Positions 14,698-23,473 of a stretch of DNA of 35,085 nt are shown here, piece by piece. Position 1 is the first letter of the stretch, and each line of letters starts with the position of its first letter. Under the pieces are notes generated by a model. It had not been told where the DNA came from, made no database searches, and saw nothing but the letters and a program-made list of their open reading frames with translations. The translations under genes were made by a program, and so were the position numbers. The stretch spans positions 1 to 35,085 of the forward strand of contig MGRL01000098.1 of assembly GCA_001798165.1 (NCBI GenBank), in the 5' to 3' direction. Origin of the DNA: Deltaproteobacteria bacterium RIFCSPHIGHO2_02_FULL_43_33. Its GTDB lineage: Bacteria; Desulfobacterota; GWC2-55-46; UBA9637.

Positions 14698-16860
14698 TTA
14701 TATATCGGAATTTTTTAATCCCATAACCTTGTTCATCATGGAAATCAGATGCACATCTTTAAACGGTTTACTGATGAATGCATCTATGTTCTTATCTCCT
14801 AAAAGAGGGTTTGCATTATGAGCGGAAATAGCAATTGTTTTGACCGTGGGCTTGATTGCCTTAAAATGTGTGATGAGCTTTTTGCCGTCCATGAGCGGCA
14901 TATTGATATCTGTTATAATAAGGTCTATGCCGCCTGCAATATCTCCAAATATCTCTAATGCATAATAAGGGTTGTCGGTTGCAATAAGTCTATACCCCTC
15001 TCTTTCAAGCGTCTCTTTTACAAAACTTAATACACCGGCTTCATCATCCACTACCAGTATTCTTATATTCTCTTTCATTGACGGGGGTGCGGCTTTTGAA
15101 ACTTCTTGAACAACAGCAGCATTGGTATTGGTAAAAGCCGGCAGATATATCTCAAATGTCGTCCCTTTGCCAATTTTGCTTTTTACATCAATTATCCCTT
15201 TATGCTCTTTAACAATTCCATAAACCATGGCAAGCCCCAGCCCTGTGCCTTTACCGGCTTCTTTGGTTGTGAAAAACGGGTTAAATATTTTATCCTTTAT
15301 TTCATCAGGTATGCCGGTGCCGGTATCGGAAACTTTAAGCAAAATATATTTTCCAGCGGTCAGCAACGGGTGTATGCGGCCGGCTGCCTTTTCTTCCAAC
15401 TCTAAAAACTCGGTTGTAATTGTTATTTTTCCGCCGTTAGGCATTGCATCCATTGCATTTACGAAAAGGTTCATAAAAACCTGCTCCAACTGATTATTGT
15501 CGGCATTAATATAAGGGATGTTGTCGTTGGGTTCCATCTTTATTTCTACGTTTCTTTTTTTTGATATGCTTTCACACAGCTCAACAGCGTCTCTGATGAC
15601 GTCATTTAAGTTAAGGGGCAGAATTTCAAAGCTTTCTTTGCGGGAAAAGCTTAAGAGGTTCGAAATAATATGGCCTGCCTTTCTTGCGGAATTTTCTATA
15701 ATCCTGAGGCTCTGCCTTGCTTTATCAGTCAAGGTATCGCATTCACTCAATAAATCTGCATGGCCAAGGATAGCCATAAGTATGTTCTTAAAGTCATGGG
15801 CAATGCCTCCGGCCAATGTGCCTATTGATTCCATCTTTTGAGCCTGGAATAACTGCTCCTGCAATTGCTTTTTCTCAGTAATGTCCCTGTGGAATGACTG
15901 AATATACAACTCGCCGTCAATATCAATGGCCTTGGAACTTACCTCAAGAAGGATAGCGCTTCCATCCTTTTTATAATGCCTGCTCTCATAAACGATGGCC
16001 TCGCCGTTCAATATACTTTTCCATCTTTCCTCTTTTTGGCCTTCGCGGTCTTTCCCCTCTAATAAGCTGAAGTGTATCCCTATAAGCGCATTTTTCTCAA
16101 AGCCGTGCAGCTCGCAAAATTTCTGATTCACATTAATGAGTATTCCAGTTGTGTTGAGAACAACAATGCCGTCGTTGGCATTATCAAAAAGCTCCCTGAA
16201 CCTCTGCTCTGATACGGAAAGCTCCTTTGTCCTTTCAGCAACAAGGTCTTCAAGCTGGGTGGAATATTGTTCGAGTTTACCCTTTTCTTTTGTCAAGTCG
16301 TACTGGAGGGAAAGCTCATTTATCATACTCCTTTGAGTCAGGATTCTTAGCGTGAGTGTGATGACAAAAGTAGAAAACATGAAAGTATTGTTCATAACAA
16401 AGGCGGGAATATTAGTCAGGGTATCAAAAAGTAAAATCGGTATCATATAAATTGCATATATAGAGAGCGCTATTAAAATAGTTAGAGGGGTATTAAAAGG
16501 TATTAAACCTAATGCCCCGATTATCAGAAGGTTCATTCCAGCATAATATGGCGATGTATGGCCGCCAAAGGGGATGATCATAAGTTCTATCGTAATAGCA
16601 GACAGGATAATCATTGTGCCGATTATCATCTGTTGGTAAAGTATGTTCTGCTTAATGCTGTTCAAGTAATAAAGAACAATAAGGATTAGGGATATGCCTA
16701 TTCTATAGAAGATAAACCTTGTGAAGTTCTGAGGCGTTGCAAGGTAGTCCATCACCCCCAGGAGCAGGAAAAGGATCATGGCAAGCATCAATAGTATGGT
16801 ATTCCAGAACTGAAGTTTCTTGGCAATCTGTTCTTCCAGATACTTTGCCTTTTCTAACAT
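14698..16860 (-). CDS. Membrane hybrid sensor histidine kinase (6TM-PAS-HisKA-HATPase-REC)
   Basis: A 720-residue inner-membrane sensor. About six hydrophobic segments (22-172) include [12 protein letters not shown]; a coiled coil follows (about 180-215), PAS (about 217-330), HisKA with phospho-His355 (GGIAHDFKN), HATPase with N box NLFVNAMDA and G boxes DTGTGIPDE and GKGTGLGL, then a receiver domain (600-710) with phospho-Asp651 (IITDINMP). I prefer the ATG at 16860 over the ORF-track start because a strong promoter places the transcript start right at this codon. The neighbouring PhcB-like methyltransferase suggests it may sense a fatty-acid-derived signal. The ligand is not known. Confidence 0.88.
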   Translation of the reverse strand: MLEKAKYLEEQIAKKLQFWNTILLMLAMILFLLLGVMDYLATPQNFTRFIFYRIGISLILIVLYYLNSIKQNILYQQMIIGTMIILSAITIELMIIPFGGHTSPYYAGMNLLIIGALGLIPFNTPLTILIALSIYAIYMIPILLFDTLTNIPAFVMNNTFMFSTFVITLTLRILTQRSMINELSLQYDLTKEKGKLEQYSTQLEDLVAERTKELSVSEQRFRELFDNANDGIVVLNTTGILINVNQKFCELHGFEKNALIGIHFSLLEGKDREGQKEERWKSILNGEAIVYESRHYKKDGSAILLEVSSKAIDIDGELYIQSFHRDITEKKQLQEQLFQAQKMESIGTLAGGIAHDFKNILMAILGHADLLSECDTLTDKARQSLRIIENSARKAGHIISNLLSFSRKESFEILPLNLNDVIRDAVELCESISKKRNVEIKMEPNDNIPYINADNNQLEQVFMNLFVNAMDAMPNGGKITITTEFLELEEKAAGRIHPLLTAGKYILLKVSDTGTGIPDEIKDKIFNPFFTTKEAGKGTGLGLAMVYGIVKEHKGIIDVKSKIGKGTTFEIYLPAFTNTNAAVVQEVSKAAPPSMKENIRILVVDDEAGVLSFVKETLEREGYRLIATDNPYYALEIFGDIAGGIDLIITDINMPLMDGKKLITHFKAIKPTVKTIAISAHNANPLLGDKNIDAFISKPFKDVHLISMMNKVMGLKNSDI

Positions 16861-16867
16861 GCGTGTG

Positions 16868-16895
16868 ATTATAACAAATAAAACCAATCTGTCAA
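16868..16895 (-). promoter_or_regulatory. Sigma-70-type promoter giving a leaderless kinase transcript
   Basis: On the minus strand TTGACA (16895-16890) and TATAAT (16873-16868) are spaced 16 bases. The expected start falls at about 16862-16860, essentially on the ATG at 16860. No ribosome binding site lies between. Confidence 0.7.
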
Positions 16896-16949
16896 AGTAA
16901 TTTCCTTGCTGAAATCAGGTATCGCAAAGGGGACTAAAGGCCTTTTTTA

Positions 16950-17006
16950 AATCCCCACTCAACCTTGTCTCTTCTCCGAATGGGTAAGCAAGGTTGAGGG
17001 GGGATT
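16950..17006 (-). terminator. Long stem-loop after the methyltransferase gene
   Basis: Arms AATCCCCACTCAACCTTG (16950-16967) and CAAGGTTGAGGGGGGATT (16989-17006) pair at 16 of 18 positions. It begins six bases after the methyltransferase stop (minus strand) and ahead of the kinase promoter. The sequence also resembles the CCCCTC repeat families. Confidence 0.6.
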
Positions 17007-17011
17007 ATGAT

Positions 17012-18064
17012 TTATTTCACAGCTGTAAAGAAGTTGATGACCCCTGATTTCTCACGGATGGTGGTTATCTTTGTGCGCGGGATTCCTGCTTTTTCAAAGA
17101 GATTCCATACATCCTCTTCTGTACGTTGTAAGAAGCCATCCCAATCCAGAAGCCAGTGGTAATCAAAAGTCCTATACCGTCTACAGTCCTTGAATGATGT
17201 TATAAGGCTTCCACCGGGGGGGAGGAGTTCGTACAAGGCATTGAGAAGACGTGTTAGCACTTCATCGTTCAAATAGTCGAAGAATCCAACGCTGTAAATA
17301 ATATCCTGCATACCAAATTCTTTAAGATTTTTCTCATGGTTTACCATACGAACAGCATTATACTTGCGAAAAGTGATATTTTCTTCAGAGAGCCCTGTGT
17401 ACGATATCCGCTCACTCGAGAAACTTAGGGAATCAGAATCAAAATCTAAGCATGTCACCTTTGCATCAGACTCTTTAATATCAAGCGCAAGCTCAAATAT
17501 CTCACGGCATGAACCGCAGGCTATGTCAAGTATCCTTAGACCTTTTTTGGTTGTAATCTCTGTTTTTAAAAGTTTTTTCAATATCTCAAGCCTTCCGCGC
17601 ACCGCTACAGCAAGAGTCAAAGAAAGAAAATATCTATCTAAAGAGTAACCCGTACCACTGGATAAAGGCATATTTTTATAGACCCCTTCCAGTGCTTTAT
17701 AATCCCCCTGATAGCCCTGTGGCCATGTCCTTGCGCGGTTCATGAAATAGCTTTTGGAGACTATATGATCTGTTTTCTTTCTGAAGTTAATCTGAGATTC
17801 TTTCATTATATCTTTCTCATAACCAACACCTTGTTCAAATTCCTCACAAACATCAGATATATTATTTATGGCATTTGTAACTGCATTTAAAAGTGCATCA
17901 GGGGTTTCTTGGGAATCAAGGCATCTTTTTTCGATATCTTCAAGCTCGCCAATAAATCTTGTCGTTGCCTTATCGAGGAGTCTGTAATACTTTTCTGTCT
18001 CGTCATTGACAGACCATCTATTTTCTTTGATTGCCTCATTTCGATAGGTTATTAAACTTTCCAT
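17012..18064 (-). CDS. PhcB-like SAM-dependent methyltransferase
   Basis: A 350-residue soluble protein. Residues 1-100 are helical and charged; a conserved-looking MNRARTWPQGYQGDYKALE block follows at 108-126. A class I methyltransferase fold starts at about 176 with SAM motif ILDIACGSCRE (178-188) and acidic motif II CLDFD. The WPQGYQGDY block and layout recall PhcB-type proteins that make 3-hydroxypalmitate methyl ester quorum signals in Ralstonia; this is from memory and not proven. AAGGAG precedes the ATG. The hybrid sensor kinase gene downstream on the same strand parallels the phcB-phcS pairing. Other small-molecule methyl donors' targets are possible. Confidence 0.6.
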   Translation of the reverse strand: MESLITYRNEAIKENRWSVNDETEKYYRLLDKATTRFIGELEDIEKRCLDSQETPDALLNAVTNAINNISDVCEEFEQGVGYEKDIMKESQINFRKKTDHIVSKSYFMNRARTWPQGYQGDYKALEGVYKNMPLSSGTGYSLDRYFLSLTLAVAVRGRLEILKKLLKTEITTKKGLRILDIACGSCREIFELALDIKESDAKVTCLDFDSDSLSFSSERISYTGLSEENITFRKYNAVRMVNHEKNLKEFGMQDIIYSVGFFDYLNDEVLTRLLNALYELLPPGGSLITSFKDCRRYRTFDYHWLLDWDGFLQRTEEDVWNLFEKAGIPRTKITTIREKSGVINFFTAVK

Positions 18065-18370
18065 AGTTTGATATTCTCCTTTTAATCGGATTTTTAATTT
18101 AGTAAATGATTTTTGTGTCAGATTTGGAAATAAACTTGAGGTAGTCAGGGTGGATGAATTTTTGATGAGTATAAGCGCTGCTGCTTTATATCACATTGAT
18201 GAATGCAAGTATTTTGATAGCCGCATTTTCTGCAAATACTATATGCCATGGCAGTCCCTTTTCTTATTCAGGGTTTAATCTTTGAACAATTTGTAATTCC
18301 CTTTATAAGAGGAGTAGTTAGAGTTCCAATAATCAATCATTAAGGAAGCATAAAATGGTTTACCCCGTTA

Positions 18371-18454
18371 GAGCAGGGTGCCTCGCCCTTCAGGGCTGGG
18401 TCTTTAATTGGGTTTACATCTAACCAGTTATGCCCCCGATAAACGGGGGCGCTA
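18371..18454. repeat. Hairpin repeats in the 18.1-18.8 kb non-coding stretch
   Basis: GCCC-TTCA-GGGC (18385-18396) and GCCCCCG-ATAAA-CGGGGGC (18432-18450), the latter followed by GCTAC. The stretch 18065-18835 otherwise shows no supportable gene; the ORFs at 18408 and 18707 have no coding character. Confidence 0.55.
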
Positions 18455-18835
18455 CGGATTCTTGAATCACAGGTTTCGCAGCGTTGGGATTTATTCCCGG
18501 CGATATTTTGGCTCTACAAAAAATGTAAACTATCTAATGCTTCGAGTAATACATGACAAAGATTTAAAATTGAGGGGTGTATATTATGTATAAAGCGGAG
18601 CCCATGCTACGCATTTTTTGCTTTTTATTGAGCATTTTTTGTGTTGTTGTGAAAATGGAAAGGATTAGGCGTGTGGATGTTTTGTAGTCTGTGTTGAAGA
18701 GGGTTTTTACTTTATGCCATGGAAGTCCAATTCCTCAGAACGGAGATGGCTGCTATGTATAAGGAAAGGCTTGCCATTATAGGATTTGAGGCGCAAGATT
18801 TGCTTTTCAGAAGGGTTTAAAAAAGGTGTTTTAAG

Positions 18836-18976
18836 AGCTTGTTGAAAAACCCAACAATCTCTGATTACACAGATTAAAGAGCAGGTTACACAGATTAAAA
18901 CTCCTTGAAATATCTGTGTAATCATTTTTTCTAATCTGTGTAATCAAGGCTGTTGATGACTTTTTCAACAGCCTTT
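18836..18976. repeat. 140-bp MITE-like inverted repeat, copy 1
   Basis: Ends GCTTGTTGAAAAA and TTTTTCAACAGC are terminal inverted repeats; inside, GATTACACAGATTA pairs with TAATCTGTGTAATC. A close second copy lies at 28105-28253. The right end overlaps the stop codon of the response regulator. Confidence 0.85.
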
Positions 18977-19713
18977 TAATTATACGATGGGTTGCTTCTA
19001 TGCTTCCGATATTCTCTTGGCGCTATGCCGTATGTTTTTTTAAACGCTCGTTCAAACTGGGTAAAGCTCTTGTAACCAACAGCATAGGCTATCTCTGTGA
19101 TGTTCAAATTGGGTTTTTTGAGCAGTTCAGCGGCATTTTTTACTCGTATATTATTCAGATAGGATATAAAACCCTGCCCAAATCTCTCTTTAAATGACCT
19201 GCAAAGATTAAATTTGTTTATGCCGAGTTTGTTTGCGAGTTTATCAAGGGAAAAATCCTCCATGTAGTTTTCTTCAATATACCAGCCTACGCTGTCCATA
19301 ATAAACTCTTTTCTGTTCCCTGCATGTTCAGATTCAAAGTCAAATTCGCCGCTTGGTCCTTTGAGCAGTTCAGATACCCTCTTCATAAGATAGGTCAGTT
19401 TCATTGGCTTTTTTATGTAATCCGTTATTCCGACCCTGAGCGCCTTAAGCACCATTGTCTCTGTGCTGTAGGCGGTCATCATTATTATAGGCAGGTGTGG
19501 TTTTGTTTGTCGTATGGCTCTTGCCAATTCGAATCCATCATGGTCTGGCAAGGCATAATCAATAAGCGCGAGGTCTATGTGATCTGCGAGTTTTTTTACG
19601 GCCTCAGCGTATCTTGAGGTTTCTATTACATGATATTCCCTCTCAAGATAATCTTTTACCATGGTTCTTATCACTTCATCGTCTTCTACCAGGAGAATGG
19701 ATTTTTTTGTCAT
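18976..19713 (-). CDS. Response regulator with AraC-type DNA-binding domain
   Basis: A 245-residue two-domain regulator. The receiver domain (about 4-120) has acidic residues VEDDE, phospho-Asp52 in LALIDYALP and Lys in YIKKP. The C-terminal AraC/XylS helix-turn-helix pair (about 142-238) reads FSLDKLANKLGINKFNLCRSFKERFG and ITEIAYAVGYKSFTQFERAFKKTYG. I use the ATG at 19713: GGAGG lies five bases upstream, and the ORF-track GTG at 19725 overlaps that ribosome site. It could be the output partner of the hybrid kinase 2 kb away, but no evidence links them directly. Dyads in the upstream divergent region are candidate binding sites. Confidence 0.85.
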   Translation of the reverse strand: MTKKSILLVEDDEVIRTMVKDYLEREYHVIETSRYAEAVKKLADHIDLALIDYALPDHDGFELARAIRQTKPHLPIIMMTAYSTETMVLKALRVGITDYIKKPMKLTYLMKRVSELLKGPSGEFDFESEHAGNRKEFIMDSVGWYIEENYMEDFSLDKLANKLGINKFNLCRSFKERFGQGFISYLNNIRVKNAAELLKKPNLNITEIAYAVGYKSFTQFERAFKKTYGIAPREYRKHRSNPSYN

Positions 19714-19797
19714 ATTATCCTCCACAATGGCTTGCGGGAATAAATAATCAAGCGATAATTTCGTATCTTATGCTAGAGTAAGGGGTCTAAATATAGC

Positions 19798-19865
19798 ATA
19801 TTGAATACAATATTTCTTCAAGAATATTTCTCTGTAAAATAGCGATTGAAACCTCGCTATTTTAC
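19798..19865. promoter_or_regulatory. Divergent control region with three dyads
   Basis: ATATTG-AATA-CAATAT (19798-19813), an AATATTTCTT/AAGAATATT dyad (about 19809-19828) and a perfect 11-bp GTAAAATAGCG/CGCTATTTTAC hairpin (19834-19844, 19855-19865). They lie between the response regulator (minus) and the SRPBCC gene (plus). The last ends 12 bases before the SRPBCC start and could affect its translation. Confidence 0.5.
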
Positions 19866-19877
19866 TTATCCATCGTT

Positions 19878-20297
19878 ATGCCGTTTATAGAAAAGACAGT
19901 TGCCATAAAGGCTTCTCCTGAAAAGGTCTTTGACCTTATTGCAAGGGTAGAGGATTTTACTAAATATTCAAGCTTAATAAAAGAAATTTCTGCTATTGGG
20001 CCAAAGACATATCACTGGATTGTGAATATACATGGTATTGAGTTTGAATGGGATGGAAGAGTGGTTGAAATGATAAAACCAAGAAAGTTTGTGTGGCAGT
20101 CAATAAAAGGTATTCAAAATTCAGGCTCTTATACATTGGAATCTGTAAAAGACGGCACGAGGGTTACATTTTCTATGGAATACCATCTTCCAAGCGCAAT
20201 TTTGGAAAGGTTGGCAGAAATAATTGCAGGCGGTTTCATGGAAAGAATGGCTTCTGAAATATTGGAGAATGTAAAAAAAGAACTGGAAAATTCTTGA
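19878..20297 (+). CDS. SRPBCC / polyketide cyclase-like (COQ10-type) protein
   Basis: A 139-residue START-like (SRPBCC) protein with the usual opening IEKTVAIKASPEKVFDLIARVEDF, a WDGRVVEMIKPRKFVW strand pair and a long C-terminal helix ending ENVKKELENS. Members bind hydrophobic ligands such as quinones or polyketides. The COQ10-like subgroup is plausible here since a prenyltransferase of quinone synthesis is encoded nearby, but that link is speculative. No good ribosome binding site is visible; a strong hairpin ends 12 bases upstream. It is followed by a 120-base gap before thrC. Confidence 0.75.
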   Translation: MPFIEKTVAIKASPEKVFDLIARVEDFTKYSSLIKEISAIGPKTYHWIVNIHGIEFEWDGRVVEMIKPRKFVWQSIKGIQNSGSYTLESVKDGTRVTFSMEYHLPSAILERLAEIIAGGFMERMASEILENVKKELENS

Positions 20298-20418
20298 TGA
20301 CTTTCTCACACTCTTTTGATAATCTCTTTTAAATACATGGGTGTGAGAAGTAGGAGGGGAAGGATTTTGCCATACTCCACTTTCCATCTTCTACACCACA
20401 TCATTTTGGAGGGCATCT

Positions 20419-21489
20419 GTGCAGGCAATAAAGACACGCAATTGGAATGGAATAGTCAGGGAGTTTCAAGAATTTCTCCCGAAGGTAAAAGATGACTCTA
20501 TAGTTACCTTGAGGGAAGGCAATACACCATTGATAGAGGCATTAAATATGGGTGCGTTGTTCGGGAATGGATTAAAAATATTCCTTAAATACGAAGGCTT
20601 GAACCCAACCGGCTCTTTCAAAGACAGGGGTATGACTATGGCGGTATCAAAGGCCAATGAAGACGGTTCCCATGCCATAATATGCGCCTCAACAGGCAAT
20701 ACCTCAGCCGCAGCAGCAGCGTATGCAGTAAGGGGGGGATTAAGGGCCTATGTCCTGATACCCGAAGGCAAGATTGCGCTTGGCAAGTTGTCCCAGGCAA
20801 TGATGCACGGCGCAAAGGTTGTTCAGGTGCAGGGTAATTTTGATGAGGCGTTGACAATCGTAAAAGAGGTCTCCAAGGCATACCCTGTAACCTTGGTTAA
20901 TTCAATAAACCCTTACAGGCTTGAAGGGCAGAAGACAGCAGCATTTGAGATATGCAATCAGCTTGGCTTTGCGCCAAGGTATCATTTTCTGCCGGTAGGA
21001 AACGCCGGCAATATAACTGCTTACTGGAGGGGATATAAGGAATTTAAGGAAAAGGGGATAATAGAAAATCTTCCGAAGATGATGGGATTTGAGGCAGAGG
21101 GCGCAGCGCCTATTGTAAAAGGCCACCCAATAAAAAACCCGGAGACAGTTGCCTCTGCTATCAGAATAGGCAATCCTTCAAGTTGGGAGGCAGCAGTAAA
21201 GGCAAGGGATGAATCCGGCGGCGTGATAGACATGGTGTCTGACGATGAAATCATTTATGCGTATAAGCTCCTTGCAAAAGAAGGTGTATTCTGTGAACCT
21301 GCATCTGCCGCATCTTTGGCAGGTGTGATAAAGATGCACAAAAGAGATATTTTCAAGAACGGAGATACGATTGTCTGCACATTGACAGGGCATGGGCTTA
21401 AGGATCCGGACACAGCAATAAAGTCAAGTGATAAACCCATTACAGTGCCTCCAGAATTAGATAAGGTAGTCAAAGTGTTGGGGTTTTAA
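20419..21489 (+). CDS. thrC: Threonine synthase
   Basis: PLP enzyme converting O-phospho-L-homoserine to threonine. A 356-residue short-form threonine synthase. The PLP lysine is Lys68 in PTGSFKDRG; CASTGNTSAAAAAYA forms the phosphate-binding loop and PVGNAGNITAYWRGY the second. The GTG start at 20419 is preceded by GGAGGG. The ApgM-like gene begins three bases after the stop, indicating an operon in which the neighbour may provide the homoserine kinase step. No riboswitch or leader peptide was recognised upstream. Confidence 0.93.
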   Translation: MQAIKTRNWNGIVREFQEFLPKVKDDSIVTLREGNTPLIEALNMGALFGNGLKIFLKYEGLNPTGSFKDRGMTMAVSKANEDGSHAIICASTGNTSAAAAAYAVRGGLRAYVLIPEGKIALGKLSQAMMHGAKVVQVQGNFDEALTIVKEVSKAYPVTLVNSINPYRLEGQKTAAFEICNQLGFAPRYHFLPVGNAGNITAYWRGYKEFKEKGIIENLPKMMGFEAEGAAPIVKGHPIKNPETVASAIRIGNPSSWEAAVKARDESGGVIDMVSDDEIIYAYKLLAKEGVFCEPASAASLAGVIKMHKRDIFKNGDTIVCTLTGHGLKDPDTAIKSSDKPITVPPELDKVVKVLGF

Positions 21490-21491
21490 AT

Positions 21492-22682
21492 ATGAAATTT
21501 GTAATCTTAATAGGCGATGGGATGTCTGATTATCCCATTAAAGAATTGGGTGACAAAACGCCGCTCCATGCAGCCAGGACGCCCAATATGGATATGCTTG
21601 CGCAGAAGGGTTCTATCGGCCTTGTTCAGAATGTGCCTGACGGCTATTCACCAGGCAGTGATGTGGCTATTATGAGTGTTCTTGGCTACAATCCGGCGCA
21701 ATATTATACAGGCAGGTCTCCGTTAGAGGCTGCAAGCATTGGTGTAAAATTGGCGGCTGACGACCTTGCCGTTCGGTGCAACCTGGTTACTTTGGGCCAG
21801 CAGGACGGCAAGGTTTTTATGGATGATTTCAGCGCTGACCATATTACTACTGATGAGGCAAGGGAGATTATTATTGATGTTGACAAGGAATTGGGCGATA
21901 AAATAATAAGATTTTATCCTGGCGTAAGCTACAGGCATTTGATGGTATGGAGCGGCGGCCCGAACGGCCTTGAGACAACGCCGCCCCATGATATATCCGG
22001 CAAAGAGATAAAAGACTATTTGCCAAAAGGCAAAGGCGCGCAGAAATTTATTCAACTTATGAATGCCTCGCAGATGCTTCTCAAAGAGCATCCGGTAAAT
22101 GTGAAACGGGAAGAAGAAGGCCACAAGCCTGCAAATTCCATCTGGCTATGGGGGCAGGGGAGGATGCCGAAACTGCCGACCATGAAAGAGAAGTTCGGCA
22201 TTGAAGGCTCTATTATATCAGCAGTTGATTTGCTGAAAGGGCTTGGTATATATGCCGGCTTAAGGGTTGTGAATGTGCCTGGGGCAACAGGCTATGTTGA
22301 TACAAATTACAGAGGCAAGGCAGAATATGCCTTAAAAGAGCTTGAGACAAGGGATTTTGTATGTGTGCATGTAGAGGCGCCTGATGAGGCGGGCCACAAC
22401 GGCGATTTAAAGAATAAGATAAAGGCCATTGAGGATTTTGATAAAGAGGTTGTCGGCAGAGTGCTTGATGGATTGTCTCAATTTAAACAATACAGAATTC
22501 TTGTGCTTCCCGACCACCCCACGCCTATAGCGAAAAAAACCCATACCAGAGACCCTGTGCCATTTGCCCTGTATCCTTCCAATGATAGTCATGGCAAGGC
22601 ATACACAGAAGCAGATGCAAAGGCAAGCGGCCTGTTTATAGAAAAAGGATATAAGCTCATAGAGAGGCTTTTTGAGAGGTGA
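21492..22682 (+). CDS. apgM: ApgM-like phosphoglycerate mutase / proposed homoserine kinase
   Basis: A 396-residue alkaline-phosphatase-superfamily enzyme of the archaeal-type cofactor-independent phosphoglycerate mutase family. Metal-site blocks are ILIGDGMSDYP, SPGSDVAIMSVLGY (nucleophile Ser region), VHVEAPDEAGHNGD and LPDHPTPIAKKTHT. One bacterial subfamily has been proposed as a homoserine kinase because it clusters with threonine genes, and the three-base gap from thrC fits that idea. Phosphoglycerate mutase activity remains the alternative. The gene is intact. The downstream VapB-like ORF is probably unrelated. Confidence 0.82.
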   Translation: MKFVILIGDGMSDYPIKELGDKTPLHAARTPNMDMLAQKGSIGLVQNVPDGYSPGSDVAIMSVLGYNPAQYYTGRSPLEAASIGVKLAADDLAVRCNLVTLGQQDGKVFMDDFSADHITTDEAREIIIDVDKELGDKIIRFYPGVSYRHLMVWSGGPNGLETTPPHDISGKEIKDYLPKGKGAQKFIQLMNASQMLLKEHPVNVKREEEGHKPANSIWLWGQGRMPKLPTMKEKFGIEGSIISAVDLLKGLGIYAGLRVVNVPGATGYVDTNYRGKAEYALKELETRDFVCVHVEAPDEAGHNGDLKNKIKAIEDFDKEVVGRVLDGLSQFKQYRILVLPDHPTPIAKKTHTRDPVPFALYPSNDSHGKAYTEADAKASGLFIEKGYKLIERLFER

Positions 22683-22710
22683 TGAAAAGCCCTGTATGAA
22701 AGAAGTGCAT

Positions 22711-22908
22711 ATGCGAGCCACTATAACCATAGGAAAAGATATGCTTGACAGCATACTCAGGGAAACACACGCAAAAAGCAAGACTTCTGCTGTAAAAATA
22801 GTTATAGATGACTATTTGCGAAGAAAAAAAATAGAGAAGATAAAATCAATGAAAGGCAAACTTGAATTTGACAAATCTGCTGAAGAGATAAGGCATTATG
22901 AAAGGTGA
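22711..22908 (+). CDS. vapB: VapB-type antitoxin, orphan
   Basis: A 65-residue ribbon-helix-helix-type antitoxin. MRATITIGKDMLDSILRETHAKSKTSAVKIVIDDYLRR is typical of VapB partners of PIN toxins. I take the Met at 22711 because it matches family N-termini; the ORF-track start overlaps apgM. The toxin gene that should follow starts at 22898 in an overlapping frame but is cut after 13 codons. The antitoxin is therefore probably orphaned. Confidence 0.7.
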   Translation: MRATITIGKDMLDSILRETHAKSKTSAVKIVIDDYLRRKKIEKIKSMKGKLEFDKSAEEIRHYER

Positions 22909-22939
22909 GAAGGTCTTAATAGACAGCAAAAGTTTTTGA
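22898..22939 (+). pseudogene. Truncated VapC (PIN toxin) start
   Basis: Reads MKGEKVLIDSKSF and stop, overlapping vapB by 11 bases. MKxxKVLIDT-like starts with the first catalytic Asp are the hallmark of VapC. The rest of the domain is absent; a GTAG...CTAC element begins 24 bases later. Confidence 0.6.
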
Positions 22940-22962
22940 GGCTTGAGCATGCACAGCGAGTT

Positions 22963-23065
22963 GTAGTTTGCCGATTTATCGGCGATTGTAAGTCAAACCT
23001 TCAGGTTTGAGTTTTTCACGGCTAAAGCCTTGAGTTACAATGCGCCCAATAAATTGGGCAACTAC
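22963..23065. repeat. GTAG...CTAC element with nested second hairpin pair
   Basis: Starts GTAGTTTGCCGATTTATCGG, ends GCGCCCAATAAATTGGGCAA then CTAC. Inside is TCAAACCT-TC-AGGTTTGA and a CGGCTAAAGCC hairpin, bracketed by GTAA and TTAC, as if one element had inserted into another. It follows the truncated vapC. The 22940-23281 stretch holds no other gene. Confidence 0.8.
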
Positions 23066-23281
23066 ACATAAGAGTCTGAAAGGCTCAACTTGTATAATGA
23101 GCAGGAAGAATGGATGATTACAGCAGTTGGCAGATAAAATTAAGCGGGTTGTATATTGCAAGACCCTCTCACCTCTCGCTCACCCTCTCTTGTTATAGGC
23201 GGGCTTGACCATGCTATATTTGTCATTGACAAAAATGAAAATTTGAATAAGAATATCTCCGGGTTAATAAAGGAGGTAATT

Positions 23282-23473
23282 ATGAGAAGGAATTATGCAT
23301 TCATAGAAGGTATGTCCTCTGTTTTGGATATTGATGCAACTCTTGACGTGTCCAATATAGTCTCGCTTACAAGAACAGACTTGCAATCTTTGGGAGCGGA
23401 CTGGAAGATGGTTGGACAGGATTTACTTGACGCTATAGCAAAATACGAAAAGAATCTTCATGGCGAACCATAA
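23282..23473 (+). CDS. Small hypothetical protein upstream of DUF2335 gene
   Basis: A 63-residue soluble protein (MRRNYAFIEGMSSVLDIDATL...). The start at 23282 has AAAGGAGG five bases ahead, much better than the ORF-track start. Its C-terminal ADWKMVGQDLLDAIAKYEKN is helical and acidic. It overlaps the DUF2335 gene by 14 bases, so the two are translationally coupled. I do not recognise the family. A small antitoxin-like or accessory role is possible but unsupported. Confidence 0.6.
   Translation: MRRNYAFIEGMSSVLDIDATLDVSNIVSLTRTDLQSLGADWKMVGQDLLDAIAKYEKNLHGEP

Noticed and set aside
18408-18593. 61-residue ORF in the 18 kb non-coding stretch
   Set aside because: It is composed largely of hairpin repeat sequence, lacks a ribosome binding site and matches nothing recognisable.
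18707-18925. 72-residue minus-strand ORF
   Set aside because: Half of it is the 140-bp inverted repeat element read through; no coding signature.
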